Shown: positions 44,637 to 54,065, numbered from the stretch's first letter. The stretch is 64,000 nucleotides of DNA from an uncultured Alphaproteobacteria bacterium (GCA_902560675.1 CACEMP010000002.1:1-64000); one strand, 5' to 3'. Notes: generated from the letters alone by a model not told the origin. Numbers and translations are program-made.

Positions 44637-45779
44637 ATGAACGATTTTCCAAAAGAAGAATTTGCAAATAGGTTATCTAAAATTCAAGAAAATTTAGAAA
44701 AAGAAAACATTGATGCAGTAGTTATTACATCACCATCAAATTTTAGGTATTTTTCTGGATTAGATAGTAACTTTTGGGAAAGCCCAACTAGACCATGGTT
44801 TTTAGTAATTTCAAAGAAAAATCCAATAAAAGCAATTATTCCATCTATTGGTGTTACAGCTATGGAAAAAACATTAGTCAATGATATCGAAGCTTGGGAA
44901 TCTCCAAATCCAAAAGATGAAGGAATATCTTTATTAAAAAAAACTATTAAAAGTTTTCCTAAAAATTCAAATATTGGATTTGAATTGGGAAATGAAACTT
45001 TTTTGCGAATGAGTATTAACGATTATCAGCATATTCTAAAAAATTTATCAGAATATAATTTTGTTGATGCTAGTAAAATACTTTGGAGTATAAGAAAAAT
45101 AAAATCTGAAATAGAGATTAATAATATTAAAGAAATTTGTTCTATTACAAGTAAGGTATTTGATAATTTTCCTGAAAAAATTAATTTAGGAATGAGTGAA
45201 AAACAAATTGCTTCAACATTTAAGAAAGAATTAATTGAGAATGGTGCTGATTATATTCAATATATGGCGTGTGCTTCGGGACTTAATGGTTATAATCAGA
45301 TTATCTGTAACCCAACAGAAAGAGTAATTAAAGATGGTGATATTCTAATTATTGATACCGGTGCAACTTTAAATGGTTATTTTTCAGATTTTGATAGAAA
45401 TTTTGGTTTTGGAAGAATGCACAAGCAAGCTCTAGATGCATATAATAAATTGTGGGAAGCAACTGAGAGAACTTTAGAAATTATAAAACCTGGAACTAGT
45501 TGTTCAGAAATATATTCTAAATTATCTCAAAGTTTAATAACTCACAGCGTATCAGTTGGAAGGATGGGTCATGGTTTAGGCTTACAACTAACTGAACCGC
45601 CAAGTATTATGAAAAATGACAAAACGTTACTAGAGAAAAATATGATTATAACACTTGAGCCATCAATTGAAATGGACGATAATAAAATAATAGTACAAGA
45701 AGAAAATTTATTAATTACTGAAAATGGTTATAAACTTTTAAGTACTAGAACTCCTGAAAATTTACCTATTATTAATTAG
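44637..45779 (+). CDS. M24 family metallopeptidase (Xaa-Pro peptidase/creatinase fold)
   Basis: 380 residues: N-terminal creatinase-like domain (about 1-145) and a pita-bread catalytic domain. Metal ligands are seen as Asp in IIDTGATLNGYFSDFDR (two Asp), His in RMGHGLGLQLTEPPS, Glu in ITLEPSIE and Glu in VQEENLLI. Likely a dipeptidase or aminopeptidase for Xaa-Pro peptides. No signal peptide. It lies convergent to, and abutting, a peptide-type ABC importer operon, consistent with use of imported peptides. Confidence 0.9.
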   Translation: MNDFPKEEFANRLSKIQENLEKENIDAVVITSPSNFRYFSGLDSNFWESPTRPWFLVISKKNPIKAIIPSIGVTAMEKTLVNDIEAWESPNPKDEGISLLKKTIKSFPKNSNIGFELGNETFLRMSINDYQHILKNLSEYNFVDASKILWSIRKIKSEIEINNIKEICSITSKVFDNFPEKINLGMSEKQIASTFKKELIENGADYIQYMACASGLNGYNQIICNPTERVIKDGDILIIDTGATLNGYFSDFDRNFGFGRMHKQALDAYNKLWEATERTLEIIKPGTSCSEIYSKLSQSLITHSVSVGRMGHGLGLQLTEPPSIMKNDKTLLEKNMIITLEPSIEMDDNKIIVQEENLLITENGYKLLSTRTPENLPIIN

Positions 45780-47498
45780 TTAAATTATTGATTCAATTTT
45801 AGGCATAAGTCTAATTAATTCCTTAGTATATTCATGCTCAGGATTATTAAATAATTCCTCTGTATCTTTTGTTTCGCAAACAGCACCATTTTTTAGTACA
45901 ATTATTCGGTTACACATTTGGCGAATTACAGGGAGATCGTGGCTAATAAATAGCATAGTAAGATGAAGTTCATCCTGTATATCTTTTAATAAATTCAATA
46001 TTTGTGCTTGTATACTAACATCCAATGCAGAAGTTGGTTCATCACATATTAATAATCTTGGTCTTGTTGCCAAAGCGCGAGCAATAGATATTCTTTGCCT
46101 TTGCCCTCCTGAAAACTCATGTGGATATCGATCTAGAGATTGTCTGGTCATTCCAACAATATCTATTAGGTCGTAAATATTTTGTAAAAGTTCATTATTG
46201 CTAATATTTTTTTGAAAAAATTTAATTGGTTCTGCAATAATATCCTTAACTTTGAAACGAGGATTTAGAGATGAGTAAGGGTCTTGAAAAATCATTTGAA
46301 TTTGACCTCTACTATTATGAATTTGATATTTTTTATTTGAATTATAGAGAGGTTCATTATTATATATTAAATCACCTTTGTTAGGACCAATTAATCCAGT
46401 AATAATTTTTGCAATAGTTGATTTACCTGAACCAGACTCTCCAACTAATCCAAGTGTTTCACCTTCGAATAATTCAAAAGATACATTGTCGACAGCTTTA
46501 ACTATTTTATCTTTCGAACTTTTATTGGAAATAAATGAAAAACCAGTAGCTAAAGAACTATCATCAAAAATTTTTGTCACTTCCTCAAGTTTTAATAATT
46601 TTTGATTTTTACTTTCCCTTATTCCCCATGTTTTAATAATATTTTTAGTCAAATCCTTTGAACTAGATGTTATTTCCTTACCATCGGGGCTAATCAATTT
46701 AAATCTATCAATTTTCTTATTTGTTGGTGGAACTGAAATTACTAAGCTTCTTGCTTCTGTTGATTTTGGATTTGTTAATAATTCTTTAGTCTCACCTTGT
46801 TCAACAATATGTCCATATCTCATGACAATAACTTTATCAGTCGTCTCTGCTATGACTCCCATATCATGAGTAATAATTATAACTCCAAGATTTCTTTTCT
46901 TTGTAAGATCTTTGAGTAGTTCTAATATTTGATATTGAATACTTACATCTAAAGCTGTTGTTGGTTCATCTGCAATTATTAAGTCAGGTTCACAACTTAT
47001 GGCTAAAGCTATCACAACTCTTTGACGCATACCGCCACTAAATTGGTGTGGATAGTCCTCAATTCTTTTTTCAGCGTTCTTTATTCCAACCTCTTTAAGT
47101 AGTTGAATTGATTTTTTAAGTGAATCTTGATAACTTAAATTTAAATGAGCCTGAATAGTTTCAATTAATTGATCTTTTATTTTAAATAGAGGGTTTAGTG
47201 AAGTTTGAGGGTCTTGAAAGACAAATCCTATTTTTTTTCCTCTAATATTTTGAATTATTTCTTCATTACTTCTTAATTCAATATTGTCTATTTTGATTGA
47301 GCCATCTGTGATTTCACCTGGAGGATCAATCAAGTTTATTATTGCATTTGCAATTGTAGATTTTCCAGATCCAGACTCACCGACAATTCCTAATATTTCA
47401 CCTCTTTCTAAAGAAAATTCTACATTTTTGCTAGCAACAATAGTCTCTTTTCTTGTTGGATAACTTATATTTAAATTTTTAACTTGTAAAAAACTCAT
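45780..47498 (-). CDS. peptide-type ABC importer, fused double ATPase
   Basis: 572 residues from ATG 47498, where the ATGA overlap with the permease stop marks the start (a frame reaching 47537 would add 13 unrelated residues). Two complete ABC modules: Walker A GESGSGKST in both halves, signature HQFSGGMRQR (first) and HEFSGGQRQR (second), Walker B IIADEPTTALD and LICDEPTSALD. The fusion corresponds to DppD plus DppF, a common arrangement in alphaproteobacteria (YejF-like). Energises uptake of dipeptides, oligopeptides or related solutes. Confidence 0.95.
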   Translation of the reverse strand: MSFLQVKNLNISYPTRKETIVASKNVEFSLERGEILGIVGESGSGKSTIANAIINLIDPPGEITDGSIKIDNIELRSNEEIIQNIRGKKIGFVFQDPQTSLNPLFKIKDQLIETIQAHLNLSYQDSLKKSIQLLKEVGIKNAEKRIEDYPHQFSGGMRQRVVIALAISCEPDLIIADEPTTALDVSIQYQILELLKDLTKKRNLGVIIITHDMGVIAETTDKVIVMRYGHIVEQGETKELLTNPKSTEARSLVISVPPTNKKIDRFKLISPDGKEITSSSKDLTKNIIKTWGIRESKNQKLLKLEEVTKIFDDSSLATGFSFISNKSSKDKIVKAVDNVSFELFEGETLGLVGESGSGKSTIAKIITGLIGPNKGDLIYNNEPLYNSNKKYQIHNSRGQIQMIFQDPYSSLNPRFKVKDIIAEPIKFFQKNISNNELLQNIYDLIDIVGMTRQSLDRYPHEFSGGQRQRISIARALATRPRLLICDEPTSALDVSIQAQILNLLKDIQDELHLTMLFISHDLPVIRQMCNRIIVLKNGAVCETKDTEELFNNPEHEYTKELIRLMPKIESII

Positions 47499-48418
47499 CT
47501 CTTTTTTAATTTTGGATTTAAAGCATCCCTCATCCAATCCCCTAATAAATTAATTGATAAAGCTAAAACTATTAAGAAAATTGCTGGAAAAAAAGTAATC
47601 CACCACTCACCTGAAAATAAAAAATTATTTCCAAACCTTATTAGAGTACCTAGAGAAGGTGTTGTTGGTGGAACACCAACACCTAAAAAACTTAAGGTGG
47701 ACTCAGTAATAATTGCAAGTGCCAATCCAATTGTAGCAATTACTAAGATGGGCCGAAGTATATTTGGTAAAATATGCTTAAACATTATTAATATATTTGA
47801 TAGTCCAATAATTCTTGAAGCTGAGACATACTCTTTATTTTTTTCTACTAAAGTTGATGCTCTTGATACTCTTGCAAACTGTGGCCATTCAGAAATACCA
47901 ATGGCAAAAATCAAAACATAAATTGCCATTTCATCATGCATCGATTGTGAGATAATTGCCCTTGCAATTCCATCAACAAGTAAAGCCATTAAAATACTTG
48001 GAATAGTTAACTGTACATCTGTAAGGCGCATTACAATAATCTCATATCTACCACCAATATATCCAGCTGTTATTCCAAGGAATACTCCTAGGATCATAGC
48101 AAAAATTATAGATGCAAAACCAACGATAAGTGAAATTCTTGAACCATAGATCATTGTTGAAAACATATCTCTTCCTTGCTGATCAGTACCTAAAATAAAG
48201 CTAAAACTTCCTCCCTCCGACCATACAGGTGGGGTAAAGGCATCCATCAAAGAAACTGATGCTGGATCAAAAGGATTATAAGGAGCAACTATCCCAGCAA
48301 ATACAGAACAAAAAAGTATAATAAAAAATATTGTTGAAGAAATTACTGCTAATTTAGAATTAAAGAAACTATATCCAATATCAGTATCATATATTTTATT
48401 GTACGTTTTAAGTAGCAT
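47495..48418 (-). CDS. peptide-type ABC importer permease (DppC/OppC-like)
   Basis: 307 residues with six hydrophobic segments; N-terminal OppC_N segment followed by the BPD_transp_1 domain and the EAA-loop region SRASTLVEKNKEYVSASRIIG, where it docks to the ATPase. The external loop includes LGTDQQGRDMFS, a hallmark of DppC-type permeases. Overlaps the ATPase gene by 4 bp (ATGA) and follows the first permease by 2 bp. Confidence 0.95.
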   Translation of the reverse strand: MLLKTYNKIYDTDIGYSFFNSKLAVISSTIFFIILFCSVFAGIVAPYNPFDPASVSLMDAFTPPVWSEGGSFSFILGTDQQGRDMFSTMIYGSRISLIVGFASIIFAMILGVFLGITAGYIGGRYEIIVMRLTDVQLTIPSILMALLVDGIARAIISQSMHDEMAIYVLIFAIGISEWPQFARVSRASTLVEKNKEYVSASRIIGLSNILIMFKHILPNILRPILVIATIGLALAIITESTLSFLGVGVPPTTPSLGTLIRFGNNFLFSGEWWITFFPAIFLIVLALSINLLGDWMRDALNPKLKKR

Positions 48419-48420
48419 TT

Positions 48421-49398
48421 CTAACTACCCTCTTCCTTAAGCCTAATTCTAGGATCAATAAAATAGTATGTGATATCTACAATAAAATTTATCATAACAA
48501 ATATAAAAGCAACCATGATCATATATGCTGACATTATAGGAATATCGACAAAGTATACTGCTTTGATAAATAAAGACCCCATGCCTGGCCATTGAAAAAC
48601 AGTTTCTGTAATAATTGAAAAAGCAATTAAAGTTCCGATGTTGATACCTGTAATAGTAATAACTGGAATTAATCCATTTTTAAGCGCATGCTTATAGTTA
48701 ATAGCACTACTTTTTATACCTCTTGCTTTTGCAAATTTAATATAATCTGTTTGTAAAATTTCCATCATTTCAGCGCGAACTAATCTAATAACATAAGTCA
48801 TTTGAAACAAACTTAACGTAACAGATGGAAGTATTAGTGCTTTTAAACCAGAAGTAGTTAAAAACCCTGTAGTCCAAAAACCTAATTGTGTGACTTCACC
48901 TCTTCCAAAGGATGGAAGAACTCCTAAAATTACTGAAAACAAATAAATTAACATTATTCCTATAATAAATGTTGGTAGGGAAACACCTGCTAAAGAAATC
49001 ACAAGAATAATATTAGAAATAAAACTATCTCTATGGATACCAGTATATACACCCAAGATAATACCACTAATGATTGCTATTAAAGCAGATACAAATACTA
49101 ACTCCAAAGTAGCAGGCATTCTTTCTGCAATTAAGTCTGAAACCTCTCTTTTTAATTGGTATGATATTCCAAAATCACCCTGAATTACATTGCCTATAAA
49201 ACGTGAAAATTGAACATAAACAGGATCATTTAAACCTAATACTTCTCTAACCTCAGCACGTCTTTCATCTGAAGCATCTTCTCCAGTCATACTATTTACT
49301 GGATCACCAACAAAATTAAATAAGGAAAATGAAACAAAAGCGACAAGAATCATTACAAGAATAGATTGAAAGAGTCTTTTAAAGAAATAGCTAAACAT
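48421..49398 (-). CDS. peptide-type ABC importer permease (DppB/OppB-like)
   Basis: 325 residues, six hydrophobic segments, with the DppB N-terminal part FSYFFKRLFQSILVM-like opening, GDFGISYQLKREV and the EAA loop VRAEMMEILQTDYIKFAKARG. The start codon is only 7 nt downstream of a perfect 11-bp stem-loop (49406-49431); the usual ribosome-binding position falls inside that stem, so its translation may be limited relative to the binding protein. Confidence 0.95.
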   Translation of the reverse strand: MFSYFFKRLFQSILVMILVAFVSFSLFNFVGDPVNSMTGEDASDERRAEVREVLGLNDPVYVQFSRFIGNVIQGDFGISYQLKREVSDLIAERMPATLELVFVSALIAIISGIILGVYTGIHRDSFISNIILVISLAGVSLPTFIIGIMLIYLFSVILGVLPSFGRGEVTQLGFWTTGFLTTSGLKALILPSVTLSLFQMTYVIRLVRAEMMEILQTDYIKFAKARGIKSSAINYKHALKNGLIPVITITGINIGTLIAFSIITETVFQWPGMGSLFIKAVYFVDIPIMSAYMIMVAFIFVMINFIVDITYYFIDPRIRLKEEGS

Positions 49399-49405
49399 GG
49401 TTTAA

Positions 49406-49431
49406 TTTCTGGCCAGGTTACTGGCCAGAAA
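49406..49431 (-). promoter_or_regulatory. perfect mRNA stem-loop between binding protein and permease genes
   Basis: TTTCTGGCCAG (49406-49416), loop GTTA (49417-49420) and CTGGCCAGAAA (49421-49431) form an 11-bp perfect stem with a GC-rich core, exceptional in this AT-rich DNA. It lies 12 nt after the binding-protein stop and 7 nt before the permease ATG. No U-tract follows on the transcribed (minus) side, so it is not a canonical terminator; it probably blocks 3' exonucleases or lowers permease translation, giving excess binding protein. Confidence 0.8.
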
Positions 49432-49443
49432 ATATAAAATTTA

Positions 49444-51018
49444 TTAGTTTACGTTTGCAAATCTAAATAATGGCTCGTTGTTCATTCTAATTGGAACATC
49501 GACATTACTTTTAGATGCTTGGTTAACAACTTGGTGATGTAAAGGAAGATATGTTACATCGTCTTGAGTAATATCCCAAGCTTCTGCAATCATAGCATTT
49601 CTTTTATCCAAGTCTGTTTCAACACCCATTGCTGCTACTAATTCATCAACTCTAGCGTTACTGAAATTAACTTTATTCCAACTACCAGCGCTATCAAATA
49701 AGTATGAGTAAACATAGTGACTGTCAAAAGTTGGAACACCCCAACCTAACATATACATATCACTTGTCATACCATTAGCATCACCCTCTTTTACTTCTGA
49801 GAAGTGTTGACTCTTAGTTTTTGCATCAAGAGTTACATTAACTCCAATTTTTGCAAACATACCAATTGCAGCAACACAAATTGCCTCATCATTTATGTAA
49901 CGATCATTTGGACAATCAAGTGTAACACTAAAGCCATCTGGATAACCAGCTTCAGCTAAAAGTTTTTTTGATAACTCAGGATCATATGGTAATCTTTGAT
50001 CACGCTCAGCTGTATGCCCATTAACACCAGGTGCAGTAATAATTCCTGCAGGTACACTTTGTCCTCTCATTACCTTGTCTTTAATAGCATCCATATCTAG
50101 AGCATGGTACATAGCTAAACGAACTCTTTTATCTGCAAAAGGATTTTTTCCTTTAATATTAGATGAGTTTAACTCAGCTGAACCTTGATCCATTCCAAAA
50201 AATATTGTTCTATTTTGTGGTGTCATTTTTACACCATGACCAGATGAAGATTTAATTCTTTCAATATCTTGAACCGGTACAACGTTAGTATAGTCAATTT
50301 CTCCAGAAAGAAGTGCTGCAACTCTTGTTGCATCATTTGCAATTGGAAGTAATTCAATTTTATCTACATTAAAAGTACTATCGTCTCCCCACCAATCATC
50401 ATTTTTTTCAAAAACAGTTCTTACATCCTGTTCTCTCAGAGTAATTTTGAAAGGCCCAGTTCCATTTGCGTTAGAAGCACAGTAAGAAGTTTCTCCTGCA
50501 TCCCAGTTATAAGAAACTTCACAACCATTTGCTTTTGCCCAATCTTCAGACATAACAAAGATCTGAGTTAATTGGTTTAAAAGAATTGGGTTTGGTCCAT
50601 CAGTTACAATTTGAACTGTATGATCAGATAAAGCAGATGCTGTTTTGATACTTTTAATTAAATCAACCATATCAGAGGGTGCAGTTTTTGCTCTATTAAT
50701 ACTGAATGCAACATCGTTTGCAGTCAGATCAGAACCATCATGGAATTTTACACCCTTACGTATTGTAAATATCCATGTACTGTCTGAGGTTGTTTTCCAT
50801 GACTCTGCAAGCTGAGGAAGTATCTCCATGTTAATACCTGGAGTTACCAAACCTTCGTATACTTGACGAGAAACCATGTGTGTTGGTCCTTCGTTTTGTG
50901 CGTGCGGATCAAGAGTTAAAGAGTCACCAGGCATTGACCATTTAATTGTATTAGCAAATGCTGGTGAGAAAATACCCATGAAAAGCAATGACAAAACAAT
51001 GCTTAAAGTCTTTTTCAT
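49444..51018 (-). CDS. peptide-type ABC importer substrate-binding protein (family 5)
   Basis: 524 residues from ATG 51018, preceded by the Shine-Dalgarno GGAGG. The N-terminus is a signal peptide (MKKTLSIVLSLLFMGIFS..AFA), giving a periplasmic protein. SBP family 5 signatures: DSLTLDPHAQNEGPTHMV, VYEGLVTP, FHDGSDLTANDVAFSI and RLAMYHALDMDAI. Candidate ligands are di- or oligopeptides, but the family also binds nickel, opines and other compounds. Expected to be the most abundant product of the operon. Confidence 0.94.
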   Translation of the reverse strand: MKKTLSIVLSLLFMGIFSPAFANTIKWSMPGDSLTLDPHAQNEGPTHMVSRQVYEGLVTPGINMEILPQLAESWKTTSDSTWIFTIRKGVKFHDGSDLTANDVAFSINRAKTAPSDMVDLIKSIKTASALSDHTVQIVTDGPNPILLNQLTQIFVMSEDWAKANGCEVSYNWDAGETSYCASNANGTGPFKITLREQDVRTVFEKNDDWWGDDSTFNVDKIELLPIANDATRVAALLSGEIDYTNVVPVQDIERIKSSSGHGVKMTPQNRTIFFGMDQGSAELNSSNIKGKNPFADKRVRLAMYHALDMDAIKDKVMRGQSVPAGIITAPGVNGHTAERDQRLPYDPELSKKLLAEAGYPDGFSVTLDCPNDRYINDEAICVAAIGMFAKIGVNVTLDAKTKSQHFSEVKEGDANGMTSDMYMLGWGVPTFDSHYVYSYLFDSAGSWNKVNFSNARVDELVAAMGVETDLDKRNAMIAEAWDITQDDVTYLPLHHQVVNQASKSNVDVPIRMNNEPLFRFANVN

Positions 51019-51025
51019 ATTATTT

Positions 51026-51030
51026 CCTCC
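51026..51030 (-). promoter_or_regulatory. Shine-Dalgarno fixing the binding-protein start
   Basis: GGAGG on the minus strand, 7 nt upstream of ATG 51018. It rules out the longer frame starting at 51054, whose first 12 residues are not signal-peptide-like. Confidence 0.75.
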
Positions 51031-51078
51031 ATAGAAATTTGATGGTAAACCCATACTACTTCAATGGAAATATTCAAT

Positions 51079-51128
51079 ATTATTAGTATTAATAAGTGCT
51101 ATATTTTGTCATAATTATTAGTATTAAT
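51079..51128. repeat. 15-bp direct repeat in a divergent promoter region
   Basis: ATTATTAGTATTAAT occurs at 51079-51093 and again, identical, at 51114-51128, a 35-bp period. It lies in the 141-bp gap between the peptide importer and nth, the longest gap in the window. The repeats could be paired regulator sites for the importer operon or residue of a local duplication; their AT-rich make-up lowers the weight of the match. Confidence 0.6.
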
Positions 51129-51143
51129 TAGACGTATACCGTA

Positions 51144-51150
51144 GAGGAGG
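51144..51150 (+). promoter_or_regulatory. Shine-Dalgarno for nth
   Basis: GAGGAGG lies 9 nt before GTG 51160 and supports that non-ATG start. Confidence 0.7.
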
Positions 51151-51159
51151 CTTAATATA

Positions 51160-51810
51160 GTGAAAAAAATAGAGAAGGCACAAAAGATCTCTAGAATACT
51201 AAATCGTATATACAGCAAAGTTCCTATTCCTCTTAAGCACAAAAATAAATTTGAATTAGTTGTAGCTGTACTTCTTAGTGCTCAATGTACAGATGAAAGA
51301 GTTAATCAAGTTACACCAACATTATTTAAAAAAGCAAACACAGCTATAAAAATGACAAAAGTGCCAAAAAAAACAATTTATAATATTATTCGCCCATGTG
51401 GTTTGGCACCTCAAAAATCTAAAGCAATTTTTGAACTATCAAGAATTCTTGTAAAAAAATTTAATGGTAATGTTCCAGAAAGTTTTGAGGAATTAGAAAA
51501 ATTACCAGGTGTTGGTCACAAAACTGCCAGTGTTGTTATGTCTCAAGGATTTGGTCATCCAGCATTTCCAGTTGATACGCACATTCATCGTTTAGCTCAA
51601 CGTTGGGGTTTAACAAATGGTAAAAATGTTATCCAAACAGAAAAAGATTTAAAATATCTTTTTCCAAAAAAATATTGGAATAAACTTCATTTACAAATAA
51701 TATTTTATGGAAGAGAATTTTGTCAGGCAAGAAGTTGTTATGGTTTAGAATGTGAAATATGCAGAGTTTGTAATCCAAAGAGAAAAACCCCTATCAAAAC
51801 AAAAAAGTAA
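51160..51810 (+). CDS. nth: endonuclease III
   Basis: Base-excision glycosylase/AP lyase for oxidised pyrimidines. 216 residues from GTG. Helix-hairpin-helix LEKLPGVGHKTASVV with the catalytic Lys in GHKTA, catalytic Asp in FPVDTHIHRLAQR, and the C-terminal 4Fe-4S motif as four cysteines (CQARSCYGLECEICRVC: C-x6-C-x2-C-x5-C order visible). Upstream Shine-Dalgarno is strong. Its stop abuts the stop of hemJ. Confidence 0.96.
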   Translation: MKKIEKAQKISRILNRIYSKVPIPLKHKNKFELVVAVLLSAQCTDERVNQVTPTLFKKANTAIKMTKVPKKTIYNIIRPCGLAPQKSKAIFELSRILVKKFNGNVPESFEELEKLPGVGHKTASVVMSQGFGHPAFPVDTHIHRLAQRWGLTNGKNVIQTEKDLKYLFPKKYWNKLHLQIIFYGREFCQARSCYGLECEICRVCNPKRKTPIKTKK

Positions 51811-52230
51811 TTAAAAAGGCTGAAATACAACAAGTATAAGTATAAAAATCAATATTACTGCTGGCACTTCATTTGTTATTCTAAAAAATTTAGTGGAGTA
51901 TTTATTTTTATCATTTTTAAAATCAGTAAGACATTTAAAACAAAAAAAATGATAGCCAGATAATAAAATTACAAATAAAATTTTTAAAAGCAACCAAGTA
52001 TCAATACCCACATAATGTGTAAGTGTAAAACCTGATATCCACGTCACTATAAAAGCTGGAAACATAATTATTCTGTACAATTTTCCTTCCATTAATTTGA
52101 ATGTTTCTGAGGTTTCTTTTGTAATTTCAGGATTAGCATGATTTACAAACAAACGCGGCAGATATAAAAGTCCAGCCATCCAAGCTATTATACTAAAAAT
52201 ATGAATAACTTTCAGAGTATTAAATAACAT
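51811..52230 (-). CDS. hemJ: protoporphyrinogen IX oxidase HemJ
   Basis: 139 residues with four hydrophobic segments. The N-terminal KVIHIFSIIAWMAGLLYLPRLFV contains the conserved heme-ligand His and the WMAGLLYLPRLFVYH-type signature of HemJ. It oxidises protoporphyrinogen IX to protoporphyrin IX in the inner membrane and is the form used by most alphaproteobacteria. Last gene of the hemC-E-H-F-J run, 3 nt after hemF, which supports the call over a CopD-like alternative. Confidence 0.9.
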   Translation of the reverse strand: MLFNTLKVIHIFSIIAWMAGLLYLPRLFVNHANPEITKETSETFKLMEGKLYRIIMFPAFIVTWISGFTLTHYVGIDTWLLLKILFVILLSGYHFFCFKCLTDFKNDKNKYSTKFFRITNEVPAVILIFILILVVFQPF

Positions 52231-52233
52231 TAT

Positions 52234-53043
52234 TTATTCCCATACCGCGTGAGGAGGCATTGACATTAATATAGCATCAACATTCCCACCAGTCTCTAGA
52301 CCAAATTTTGTACCTCTATCATATAATAAGTTAAATTCAGCATAGCGACTACGTTTAACTAATTGCATCTTTTTTTCCTCTTCATTCCACTCCTCATCCT
52401 TAAGTGCAATTAAAGTATTTTTGATGAACTGATGAAAATAAGTACCTACGTCTTGGACAAATTCAAAATCTTTTCCCCAATCGCCAGTTTGAAGGTAATC
52501 AAAAAATATTCCTCCAACACCTCTTGGTTCGTTTCTATGTTTAAGAAAAAAATAGTCATCACACCATTTTTTAAATTTAGGATAGTATGATTTATCATAT
52601 TTATTACACAAAACTTCTAAACCACGATGATATTTTTTCTCATCCTCAAATATTACACAAGGTGTTATATCCATGCCTCCACCAAACCATTCCTGAGTGG
52701 TTTTAATATATCTTGTATTAAAATGCATAGAAGGAATTTTAGGTGAAACGGGATGTAATACAACACTGATGCCGGTTGCATTATAATTTGGATCTTCTTT
52801 AGCACCCGGAATAGCATCTCTCATATTTTCGTTAAATGTTCCAGAGACTGTAGAAATATTTACTCCACCTTTTTCAATAATATTACCCTTAATTTTACTC
52901 ATTTTACCACCACCATCACCTTTGTGATCCCAGTTACTTATTTCAAATTGATTTTCATCAATGTTTTGAATAGTTTCAACTAAGTTATCTCGTAATTTTT
53001 CGAACCATTCTTTTGCAGTATTAAATTTGGGATCATAAATCAT
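52234..53043 (-). CDS. hemF: coproporphyrinogen III oxidase, aerobic
   Basis: 269 residues from ATG 53043, where ATGA overlaps the hemH stop; a TTG three codons upstream is the alternative. Signatures: GGVNISTVSGTF, FNTRYIKTTQEWFGGGMDITP, the active-site KHRNEPRGVGGIFFDYL, and RSRYAEFNLLYDRGTKFGLETGG. Oxygen-dependent decarboxylation to protoporphyrinogen IX, so heme is made aerobically. Slightly shorter at the N-terminus than the usual 290-300. Confidence 0.96.
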   Translation of the reverse strand: MIYDPKFNTAKEWFEKLRDNLVETIQNIDENQFEISNWDHKGDGGGKMSKIKGNIIEKGGVNISTVSGTFNENMRDAIPGAKEDPNYNATGISVVLHPVSPKIPSMHFNTRYIKTTQEWFGGGMDITPCVIFEDEKKYHRGLEVLCNKYDKSYYPKFKKWCDDYFFLKHRNEPRGVGGIFFDYLQTGDWGKDFEFVQDVGTYFHQFIKNTLIALKDEEWNEEEKKMQLVKRSRYAEFNLLYDRGTKFGLETGGNVDAILMSMPPHAVWE

Positions 53044-54065
53044 AATGGCCAACCTTGAGTATGTTTTTTTATCAGATTTACAAAAACGTCTATGTGATCA
53101 TCGTGATCATTTAAGCAAGGTATATAATGATAATTTTCTCCACCTGACTCCATAAAATATTCTTTATTTTCTTCTTCAAGTTCTTCAAGTGTTTCAAGAC
53201 AATCACTACTGAAACCAGGAGATATTATATGTATATTTTTAATCCCTTGTTTTGGAAGTTCTTTTAATGTTTCACTTGTATATGGCTTTAACCATTCCTC
53301 TCTTCCAAATCTACTTTGGAAAGTAGTCATTATCTCATCATCGGATAATCCCATATGTTCTTTGACCAGTCTTGTGGTTTTAAGACAAAAGCAATGATAC
53401 GGATCACCATTAGTCAAATACCGTTTTGGTATACCATGATAACTAAAAATGATTTTTTGTGGTTTTGAAGTTTTTTTCCAAAATGACTTTATTGAATTTG
53501 ACAACGCTTCAATATAATTTTTTTCTTCAAAGTACTGATTGATAAAACGCATTTCAGGTATCCAACGCCATTTTTGCAATACATTTGTTACTTCATCAAA
53601 TGTACTACCTGTTGTTGCAGCACAATATTGCGGATACATAGGTAAAACTAATAATCTTCTTACTTGTTTTTTTTGAAGTTTTAATAAAGCATCTGGAATA
53701 GATGGATTACCATAACGCATCCCTACTTCAAAAACTATATTTTCATTTTTTGAAGAAAAAGATGATTGGATTTTATTTAGTTGCCTGTTTGCGATATCTA
53801 AAAGTGGAGAACCCTTATCAGTCCAAATTTGTTTGTATGCTTCTGCTGACTTTGATGGTCTTATCTGCAAAATTACTAACTTTAATAAAATTTGCCATAA
53901 GATTTTAGGTAATTCGATTACTCTTGGATCTGATAAAAATTGATTAAGATAAACTTTTAGTTCTTTTTTATTTGGAGCGTCTGGGGTACCTAGGTTGGTA
54001 ATTAAAACACCAATTTTTTCCTTACTTCCGTGTTCGTAATCTTTTTCACCTATATATTTAACCAT
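53040..54065 (-). CDS. hemH: ferrochelatase
   Basis: Inserts Fe2+ into protoporphyrin IX. 341 residues. KIGVLITNLGTPDAPNKKE at the N-terminus, the catalytic His in IIFSYHGIPKRY, and PGFSSDCLETLEELEEE near the C-terminus with its conserved Glu residues. The C-x7-C-like cysteines (HCFCL) may relate to the Fe-S cluster found in some ferrochelatases, but the ligand set is unclear. Located 5 nt after hemE. Confidence 0.95.
   Translation of the reverse strand: MVKYIGEKDYEHGSKEKIGVLITNLGTPDAPNKKELKVYLNQFLSDPRVIELPKILWQILLKLVILQIRPSKSAEAYKQIWTDKGSPLLDIANRQLNKIQSSFSSKNENIVFEVGMRYGNPSIPDALLKLQKKQVRRLLVLPMYPQYCAATTGSTFDEVTNVLQKWRWIPEMRFINQYFEEKNYIEALSNSIKSFWKKTSKPQKIIFSYHGIPKRYLTNGDPYHCFCLKTTRLVKEHMGLSDDEIMTTFQSRFGREEWLKPYTSETLKELPKQGIKNIHIISPGFSSDCLETLEELEEENKEYFMESGGENYHYIPCLNDHDDHIDVFVNLIKKHTQGWPL

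Noticed and set aside
47499-47537. Upstream start for the fused ABC ATPase
   Set aside because: ATG 47498 forms an ATGA overlap with the permease stop and begins right at the conserved MSFLQVKNLNI; the extension is out-of-family.
49406-49431. Intrinsic terminator after the ABC binding-protein gene
   Set aside because: The stem is perfect, but on the transcribed strand it is followed by AATTAAACC, not a U-tract, and the permease start follows within 7 nt.
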